Shown piece by piece: positions 1 through 4,179 of a stretch of DNA of 5,209 nt (the stretch's first letter is position 1; each line of letters begins with the position of its first letter). The notes below the pieces were generated by a model. That model searched no databases. It was not told where the DNA came from and worked only from the letters and a program-made list of their open reading frames with translations. The position numbers and the translations under genes were made by a program. This DNA comes from Thermoplasmata archaeon (lineage in GTDB: Archaea; Thermoplasmatota; Thermoplasmata; Thermoplasmatales; GCA-001856825): NCBI GenBank assembly GCA_021792355.1, contig JAJYUV010000072.1, positions 1 through 5,209 on the forward strand. Reading direction: 5' to 3'.

Positions 1-1171
1 ATTGAGGAATATCAAGTAACCTCTTTCTTATTGTGTGAACAGAAAATCTTCCAATATCAGCTGCAATCCATCTTCTTCCCAATTTCTCTGCAACCGCAAC
101 TGTGGTACCCGATCCTGAAAAGAAATCAGCAACCAAATCTTCTCTGACAGAAGATGATAAGATTACTCTTTCAAGTAACTGTTCAGCATTTTCAGTAGGA
201 TATCCAGTAGTATTTGAATAACCAGAAATATCAGTCCAATTTGTATCCACGGTTTTTGGGAGATCAAATACATAATGAGGTACCAAACTGCTAGGAGTCT
301 TTACGCTATTGATTATCTCTACCACTCCGTATTCGGTTCCCTTTTTACTCTGCTTCAGTGTTATTAGTCCTTTCTGCGCCATCTCGTCTATTTTCTTTTG
401 AACAAATTTCCAATGTGCATTCGGGGGAGGAATTAATATGTGCTTCTCACCATTTTCATCAAGGAAAGTCCTTTCCCTTGGATTTCTCTCTCCTTTAAGG
501 ACCATATTCGTGCCCTTGGGTTCGTACTCATATCGTTCGCGTGCGAACTTTTGGAAGAAAAAGTTATCTGTCTTGGAATAGAAAAAGAGCGAGTCTGTTG
601 CAACAGTATACTTTTCGGATATACCAAATTGCACTTTTCCACGCTTGACAACTATCTCGTTTCTGAAATTATCGTAGCCAAAAATTTCATCTAATATGAG
701 CTTGATGTAATGAGAGTAATGATAATCGAATCTAACCCAGATTGTGCCATCTTCAGCCAGCAAGTCTTTCATCAGGACGAATCTATCATACATATACTGA
801 AAGAAAGAACTGGGGCCTTCTTTCCACATATTTCTATAAGCTATCTCTTCTATGGCGGAGGGCTCCTTTACTGCGCCTTCATCTCCAACTTCCAAGGTTA
901 TATTCATGTTTGTACCAGTGAAAAACGGCGGATCTGCGTAAATTAACTTTATTTTACCCCGTAATTCTGGCAGTAACGAGGCCATTACGTATTTATTGTC
1001 TCCCCAAATCAGCTTATTTTTCCACTCACCGTTCTCGGTTTCCTTCTTAAATTGGGCGAGCGTTCCAATGTTTGACCTTGGAAGGTTAATCGTCTCTATT
1101 TTCTGGAATGGAAGTTCAACTCTATCTACTTCATCTCTCTTGTTTTTCCAATAAATTCCAAAATCTCTCAT
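1..1171 (-). CDS. Site-specific DNA methyltransferase (beta-type, Mod-like), C-terminus cut by window edge
   Basis: Transfers a methyl group from S-adenosylmethionine to a base, most likely adenine N6, in a specific DNA site. The ORF opens with ATG at 1171 and stays open to the left edge: 390 full codons, no stop. The catalytic motif ADPPF lies at residues 79-83. A conserved helix and strand follow, from FVLMKDLLAEDGTIWVRFD (about 131-149) to LDEIFG (160-165). The AdoMet-binding loop FFSGSGTT is at 350-357, followed by GRRWIAADI. Catalytic motif before AdoMet motif is the beta order, as in Mod subunits of type III systems (COG2189, N6_N4_Mtase fold). Residues about 175-310 would hold the target-recognition region. 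The start is supported by an in-frame TGA eight codons upstream and a GGAGATC ribosome site. Only a short tail is probably missing. A type III-like Res helicase or nuclease could follow off the left edge, but none is visible. An orphan methylase is equally possible. Confidence 0.9.
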   Translation of the reverse strand, partial: MRDFGIYWKNKRDEVDRVELPFQKIETINLPRSNIGTLAQFKKETENGEWKNKLIWGDNKYVMASLLPELRGKIKLIYADPPFFTGTNMNITLEVGDEGAVKEPSAIEEIAYRNMWKEGPSSFFQYMYDRFVLMKDLLAEDGTIWVRFDYHYSHYIKLILDEIFGYDNFRNEIVVKRGKVQFGISEKYTVATDSLFFYSKTDNFFFQKFARERYEYEPKGTNMVLKGERNPRERTFLDENGEKHILIPPPNAHWKFVQKKIDEMAQKGLITLKQSKKGTEYGVVEIINSVKTPSSLVPHYVFDLPKTVDTNWTDISGYSNTTGYPTENAEQLLERVILSSSVREDLVADFFSGSGTTVAVAEKLGRRWIAADIGRFSVHTIRKRLLDIPQ

Positions 1172-1210
1172 TTGATCTCCACACTTCCATTCTCATGGTC
1201 TCTTTCTAAG
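1172..1210. other. 39-base gap between Orc1 remnant and methyltransferase
   Basis: Holds the methyltransferase Shine-Dalgarno site and no TATA-like box or terminator hairpin. The methyltransferase is therefore probably transcribed from a promoter further upstream, through or within the Orc1 remnant. Confidence 0.5.
1174..1180 (-). promoter_or_regulatory. Shine-Dalgarno site of the methyltransferase
   Basis: GGAGATC on the minus strand, with GGAG ending five bases before the ATG at 1171. It fixes that start and implies translation from a leadered, possibly polycistronic message. The tes start in this window, by contrast, shows no such site. Confidence 0.6.
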
Positions 1211-1851
1211 CTATCCAATAACAATCGACTCATCAGATAATAATATTTGCGATTCCATTGTGTAATATCTGCCTATCTTTTTCTTTATGAGCGTTATGAG
1301 ACCATGGTTCTGCAAGTAATTGACGCCATGGAAAAAAGTGGACTTGCTTACTCCTATAAGAAAAAGGTGGTTAGATGCTGAGGCCTCGGAATATGCCTTG
1401 TTCGTATCCTGATTCTTGATCAGTGCTGCAAGTATCGGTAAATCTCTGTCTCCAGATTTTTCAGCGTTTCTCCCTCGGCCTCGATGTAAGCTTGCTTCAT
1501 TGCTGTTATCACAGAATCCTCACCTATCCATCGTTTCTTCCTAAGATTTCAAGCGATTTCATTCCAATCCTCTCATCGCCTCTGTAATCTCTCACAAGAA
1601 ACGTCAATAAGAGGCCTAAAGCCTCTTTGTCATATTCATTGAAACCTTCTTTTGCCCTCATCTTCAGGATTTCCCTGATCTCCTCTGTGCTGAATTCATG
1701 AAATACGATATGATCGGGCTGCAATGAGCTCTTTAACCTCTCATCATTCATAATCTTGTACCAATATAACTTCTGCGTCAACAGAATGAGGTTTGCCTTT
1801 GTGTGCCTTGTAATATATTTCCTGGTGGAGCAAAAGGACTTGCTTACATTT
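1211..1851 (-). pseudogene. cdc6: Decayed Orc1/Cdc6 replication-initiator remnant (C-terminal half, multiply frameshifted)
   Basis: Orc1/Cdc6 proteins are AAA+ ATPases that bind archaeal replication origins and load the MCM helicase. Only the C-terminal half is here. The longest intact piece (1524-1781) carries sensor-1-like LILLTQKLYW just upstream, then NDERLKSSLQPDHIVFHEFS, the family's 'D.RvkSSl..eivF..Y' region. Next come STEEIREILKMRAKEGF and a sensor-2-like RGDERIGMKSLEILGR. It stops at TAG 1524-1526. The protein sense resumes in a second frame (WIGEDSVITAMKQAYIEAEG, from 1530). It then moves to a third frame (DLPILAALIKN, about 1444, through winged-helix-like GVSKSTFFHGVNYLQNHGLI, to TAG at 1211-1213). 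A one-base loss in each of two A-runs would restore both joins. A further join near 1795-1801 may connect VLLLHQEIYYKAHK upstream. Walker A and Walker B are absent because the sequence ends at the tRNA 3' end. The family call rests on motif reading by eye. Confidence 0.7.
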
Positions 1852-1856
1852 TTAAA

Positions 1857-1928
1857 TGGACCGGTCGGGATTTGAACCCGAGACCTCTTGCTTGCGAAGC
1901 AAGCGATCTTCCGCTGATCTACCGGCCC
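1857..1928 (-). tRNA. tRNA-Ala (anticodon CGC)
   Basis: Reads codon GCG. The minus strand folds as a full 72-nt cloverleaf. The acceptor stem is GGGCCGG/CCGGTCC, the D stem GATC/GATC with a 7-nt loop, and the anticodon stem CTTGC/GCAAG with loop TTCGCAA. The variable region has 5 nt, the T stem is TCGGG/CCCGA, and the T loop is TTCAAAT. Anticodon positions 34-36 are CGC. The third acceptor pair is G3.U70, the classic alanine identity element, and the discriminator is A73, so the identity is well supported. CCA is not encoded: TTTAAA follows A73. No intron is seen. The gene starts 11 bases after the prpB stop, so its promoter must overlap the prpB 3' end. Its 3' end directly abuts the Orc1 remnant, the arrangement expected where an element integrated into the tRNA 3' end. 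Confidence 0.97.
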
Positions 1929-1939
1929 GAAGTGGCTGA

Positions 1940-2842
1940 TTACCGCATTATTTTTGTAGATTTCTCTTTCAATTTCTTGTCTTCGTCTTCGTACGAGGAA
2001 TAGTTTATCAAATCATAATATTCCTTTCTAGACATCATGTTCGAGATAAATTCCCTCTGAGTTCCTTTCCTGGATAGATCAGAATAAACTTCGTCTATCT
2101 TCTTGAGCGCTCCCCTGAACGCAGTCAGGGGGAAAATAACTATTCTGTAGCCCAATTTCTCCAGTTCTCTAGCGGAAAGGAGCGGACTCTTTCCAAATTC
2201 CGTCATGTTTGCCAGTAGTATTCCTTTGACTTTTTTTGCAAATTCCTTGAACTCTTCTTCTGATTCCAGGGCCTCAGGGAATATTCCATCTGCTCCTGCC
2301 CTCTGGTAGAGCTTTGCACGCTCGATAGCACTGTCAATACCATCCACGCTTCTTGCATCAGTTCTTGCAATTACTATGAAATCCTTGTTCTTCTTTGACT
2401 TGCTTGCTGCCTGAATCTTTTCGACCATCTCTTCTACTTCGACCAGTTTCTTTCCCTCCAGATGACCGCATTTCTTTGGTAAAACCTGGTCTTCGATGTG
2501 AATTGCAGAAGCCCCTGCCCTCTCAATCTCCTTCACCGTTCTTTCAACATTCAATACTTCTCCAAAGCCAGTGTCCACATCAACTATCAGTGGGAGTCCA
2601 CTCACGAGCTTTATTCTCCTAACCTCTTCAACCACATCACTCAAACTCGTAAGAGATAGGTCTGGCAAACCCATACCGCCTGCTACCCCTGATCCAGAAA
2701 GGTAAAGGGCTTTGAATCCGTGTCTTTCTGCAATCAACGCACTTATCCCGTTAAAAACTCCAGGGGTAACAACTATACCCTTTGAAATCAGTCTTCTGAG
2801 CTCTGTTGGATCTGAACCGCCACCATTCATTATCTCAGTCAT
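1940..2842 (-). CDS. prpB: 2-Methylisocitrate lyase (isocitrate lyase/PEP mutase superfamily)
   Basis: Cleaves 2-methylisocitrate to pyruvate and succinate, the last step of the methylcitrate cycle that consumes propionyl-CoA; cytosolic. The protein has 300 residues, close to bacterial PrpB and much shorter than isocitrate lyases. Visible motifs are YLSGSGVA (47-54), GLPDL with Asp61, DVDTGFGE (88-95) with metal/substrate Asp88 and Asp90, and HIEDQ (115-119). The active-site loop is KKCGH (123-127) with nucleophilic-type Cys125. IARTDA (158-163), MTEFGKSP (213-220) and the C-terminal TQREF...YYDLINYSSYE region, typical of PrpB, follow. PEP mutase and oxaloacetate-hydrolase relatives usually differ at the KKCGH loop. 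The start is ATG 2842: an in-frame TGA lies three codons upstream, and GAGATGA sits six bases before. Met5 (2830) is an alternative. Residues after about 284 form a charged Lys/Glu tail. No methylcitrate synthase or dehydratase is adjacent, so the pathway role rests on homology; carboxy-PEP mutase-like activity is a less likely alternative. Confidence 0.88.
   Translation of the reverse strand: MTEIMNGGGSDPTELRRLISKGIVVTPGVFNGISALIAERHGFKALYLSGSGVAGGMGLPDLSLTSLSDVVEEVRRIKLVSGLPLIVDVDTGFGEVLNVERTVKEIERAGASAIHIEDQVLPKKCGHLEGKKLVEVEEMVEKIQAASKSKKNKDFIVIARTDARSVDGIDSAIERAKLYQRAGADGIFPEALESEEEFKEFAKKVKGILLANMTEFGKSPLLSARELEKLGYRIVIFPLTAFRGALKKIDEVYSDLSRKGTQREFISNMMSRKEYYDLINYSSYEDEDKKLKEKSTKIMR
1947..1955 (-). 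promoter_or_regulatory. Possible TATA box of tRNA-Ala, near the prpB 3' end
   Basis: The AT-rich stretch AAAAATAAT on the minus strand is centred about 23 bases upstream of the tRNA 5' end. This is close to the usual archaeal TATA-to-start distance. It lies inside the last codons of prpB, so prpB's C-terminal codons and the tRNA promoter would share sequence. The motif is weak, and read-through from prpB is the alternative. Confidence 0.4.
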
Positions 2843-2848
2843 TTCAAT

Positions 2849-2855
2849 TCATCTC
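2849..2855 (-). promoter_or_regulatory. Weak Shine-Dalgarno site of prpB
   Basis: GAGATGA on the minus strand lies six bases before the ATG at 2842. It differs at one base from the GAGGTGA core of an archaeal Shine-Dalgarno site. It supports the 2842 start over the in-frame ATG at 2830. Confidence 0.4.
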
Positions 2856-2888
2856 TTTCTTGACAGTCTTGTTCACTACCATTCATCA

Positions 2889-2897
2889 CTTTATATG
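2889..2897 (-). promoter_or_regulatory. TATA box of prpB
   Basis: CATATAAAG on the minus strand sits in the 62-base gap between the PhoU-family stop and the prpB start. Its centre (about 2893) predicts transcription starting near 2867, giving a leader of roughly 25 bases. This suggests prpB can be transcribed on its own although it follows the PhoU gene on the same strand. Confidence 0.55.
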
Positions 2898-2904
2898 TTG
2901 CTCC

Positions 2905-3855
2905 TCACTCGAAGTAGTCCATTATCAGCTCGCATATATCCGTTGAGTACAGGGCTATCCTTTCTGCGTCCTCAAGTATTTCTGCCAATAGAATCCCGTC
3001 TGCTTTATCCCTTAGGGAGCGATTGATGTTGTCCCTTTCGCTCTTGAAATATTCCTTCTTTGAGATTTCGAGATTTGCGCTGCGAACGTCCTTCTTGAAA
3101 AAGTACTCCATAGACCTGTTCATTATCTCGGTGGCAGATTTGATGTAATTCTTCAAGTCTGAATTGTTCAGTTTCTTCTGTCCAAGGAGACTGTATATTC
3201 TCAGTCCGTGGTCAGCTATCCTTTCCAGTGCTCTGGAAACCAGCAGATAGGAGAGCGCTTCTGACGAAGAAATCTTGTTCAACTGCAGTACGGAATAATC
3301 CTTCAAACTCTGGCTGAAAAGTCTCTGGATGTAAATGTTGAACTTGTCGACCTCATCTTCTTTTTGAAGAATGTAGTCAAGCGGAATCTTCTCGTCACTG
3401 ATCGATTCCGTCACTATGCTCCTCACGAGGGTGACCATTCTCCTCATACCCTTCTCGAATGTGAGCATTGGAAGGGAGATCAGGTCCTCCAGTGTTGCCT
3501 CGTTCGTCTTTTCATCGATGATCTCGAATCCTATGGTGAATTCCAGGAACCTGTGTATAACATCATCCATCGCCTTCTTGTCCTCTGACCGGATGTTTAT
3601 TCTCTTGACCCCCTGGATGTATTTGGAGATCAGCATCCTCATCTCGTTTTCCATATCCGCATTCTTCTTGATATCCACCACTGCTCCGGTGGAAGTCTGG
3701 CTCTTTTCAAAAGGTTCCATCATAATTCCACCCTTGTCGTTGTAATTGAGCATAACCTTAGAACCCACCTTTAGATCGAAGTTCTGACACCATACCTTTG
3801 GAAGTGATACCACAAGAGTGCTTCCTCCTGTCTTCTGTATCTTTCTTATTTCCAC
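2905..3855 (-). CDS. phoU: AbrB/SpoVT-PhoU fusion, phosphate-uptake-type regulator
   Basis: A predicted cytosolic regulator. PhoU proteins modulate phosphate transport and signalling; archaeal versions often carry an N-terminal AbrB/SpoVT swapped-hairpin DNA-binding domain. Residues 1-48 match that domain: MEIRKIQKTGGSTLVVSLPK, then LKVGSKVMLNYND and MMEPF. The rest is mostly helical, as two PhoU-like bundles (about 65-225 and 230-316). The metal-ligand helix motifs of PhoU are visible as KEDEVD (165-170) and LERIADHG (210-217). A weaker second-repeat copy is DAERIALYSTD (296-306), where the usual ERIxD aspartate is replaced. The length of 316 residues suits the fusion family. The start is GTG at 3855: an in-frame TGA lies five codons upstream with no other start between, and the AbrB domain begins at residue 1. 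No pst transporter genes are in view, so the phosphate role is by family only. It is transcribed divergently from tes. Confidence 0.85.
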   Translation of the reverse strand: MEIRKIQKTGGSTLVVSLPKVWCQNFDLKVGSKVMLNYNDKGGIMMEPFEKSQTSTGAVVDIKKNADMENEMRMLISKYIQGVKRINIRSEDKKAMDDVIHRFLEFTIGFEIIDEKTNEATLEDLISLPMLTFEKGMRRMVTLVRSIVTESISDEKIPLDYILQKEDEVDKFNIYIQRLFSQSLKDYSVLQLNKISSSEALSYLLVSRALERIADHGLRIYSLLGQKKLNNSDLKNYIKSATEIMNRSMEYFFKKDVRSANLEISKKEYFKSERDNINRSLRDKADGILLAEILEDAERIALYSTDICELIMDYFE

Positions 3856-3871
3856 GCTGATGGATTGTCAT

Positions 3872-3900
3872 CTTATATTAGAATGTGTTTATAATATAAT
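3872..3900 (-). promoter_or_regulatory. AT-rich promoter region of the PhoU-family gene (two TATA candidates)
   Basis: On the minus strand, ATTATATTATAAA (3888-3900) would start transcription near 3868, leaving a leader of about 12 bases. A second candidate, TAATATAAG (3872-3880), lies only about 21 bases from the GTG, slightly short for a leaderless start. No clear Shine-Dalgarno site precedes the GTG. Which box is used cannot be decided by eye. Confidence 0.5.
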
Positions 3901-3957
3901 CAGTCTTATTCTTGAGCTAATTTCCTCTTTTCTTGGAGGTGTGCAAAATCGCGTTAC

Positions 3958-3966
3958 TTTATATAT
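3958..3966 (+). promoter_or_regulatory. Strong TATA-like box upstream of a 27-codon ORF
   Basis: TTTATATAT, the best TATA match on the plus strand of the spacer. Its centre is about 23-24 bases before the ATG at 3985, so a leaderless transcript would start at or very near that ATG. It could instead drive a small non-coding RNA or a long leader for tes. Confidence 0.45.
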
Positions 3967-3984
3967 GAATTATTTTTCAAGATC

Positions 3985-4068
3985 ATGATTAAGGGGATTG
4001 TTATACGCACAACTACAGCGGGTTACAGGAGTGATTACATAGACTATTGCGCCAATTTCTACAAATAA
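3985..4068 (+). CDS. Possible 27-residue leaderless small protein
   Basis: ATG at 3985 to TAA at 4066-4068. The peptide begins MIKGIVIRTTTAGYRSDYID and ends CANFYK. It is mixed basic and aromatic, with no obvious membrane segment and a single Cys. I recognise no family. Support comes from the well-spaced TATA box at 3958-3966. Against it, the ORF is short enough to occur by chance, and the transcript could equally be non-coding. It could also be the remnant of a longer gene. Confidence 0.25.
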   Translation: MIKGIVIRTTTAGYRSDYIDYCANFYK

Positions 4069-4080
4069 AATAAAAGGCAG

Positions 4081-4089
4081 TATAAATAT
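4081..4089 (+). promoter_or_regulatory. Distal TATA box candidate for tes
   Basis: TATAAATAT on the plus strand predicts transcription starting near 4111, inside the loop of the inverted repeat at 4101-4132. That would give a roughly 70-base leader before the tes ATG. It is a better TATA match than the proximal box. Confidence 0.45.
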
Positions 4090-4100
4090 TTCTGTTATTA

Positions 4101-4132
4101 GCTAGGAAAGATACAATACCGCCTTTCTTAGC
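4101..4132 (+). repeat. Imperfect inverted repeat (possible operator or RNA hairpin) upstream of tes
   Basis: Arms GCTAGGAAAG (4101-4110) and CTTTCTTAGC (4123-4132) pair at nine of ten positions as DNA. In plus-strand RNA the tenth becomes a G.U pair, and A4100-U4133 plus U4099.G4134 can extend the stem to 12 pairs around a 12-base loop. No T-run follows, so it is not a simple terminator. Its place, just after the distal TATA box and over the predicted start site, suits a repressor site. Confidence 0.5.
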
Positions 4133-4152
4133 TGTAGCAAATACAAAAGCTC

Positions 4153-4159
4153 TTTAATA
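4153..4159 (+). promoter_or_regulatory. Proximal TATA-like box of tes (leaderless start)
   Basis: TTTAATA is centred about 24 bases before the ATG at 4180, the spacing expected if transcription begins at the start codon. No ribosome-binding site precedes that ATG, which fits a leaderless message. Confidence 0.5.
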
Positions 4160-4179
4160 GGGTCATAATTTGTAGCGCT

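Larger units (their letters stand above)
3856..4179. other. 324-base divergent intergenic region
   Basis: AT-rich spacer between the PhoU-family gene (leftward) and tes (rightward). It holds the PhoU promoter boxes, a separate strong TATA-like box at 3958-3966 pointing right, and a 27-codon ORF at 3985-4068. A second rightward TATA-like box is at 4081-4089, followed by an imperfect inverted repeat at 4101-4132 and a weaker box at 4153-4159 next to the tes start. I see no tRNA, rRNA or C/D-box pattern in it. Confidence 0.7.

Noticed and set aside
440..946. Plus-strand open frames at 440-694 and 710-946.
   Set aside because: They lie antisense inside the methyltransferase, which has coherent catalytic motifs across the same span.
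1186..1207. An upstream ATG near 1195 that could start a short peptide overlapping the methyltransferase start.
   Set aside because: It is out of frame, closes after about 21 codons, and the methyltransferase ATG at 1171 has its own good ribosome site.
1340..1847. A 12-base direct repeat (GGACTTGCTTAC) at 1340-1351 and 1836-1847, the second copy about ten bases from the tRNA 3' end.
   Set aside because: It is short, and the flanks do not match. It does not copy any part of the tRNA 3' end, so it is not a convincing attachment or target-site duplication.
1803..2003. A plus-strand open frame of 66 codons.
   Set aside because: It runs antisense through the tRNA gene and into the prpB 3' end; its translation of the tRNA complement is an artefact.
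2712..3026. Plus-strand open frame of 104 codons spanning the prpB start and the PhoU gene end.
   Set aside because: It is antisense to two well-supported genes and has low-complexity, non-family-like composition.
3856..4179. A possible C/D-box small RNA in the spacer.
   Set aside because: No RUGAUGA/CUGA box pair at suitable spacing is present on either strand.
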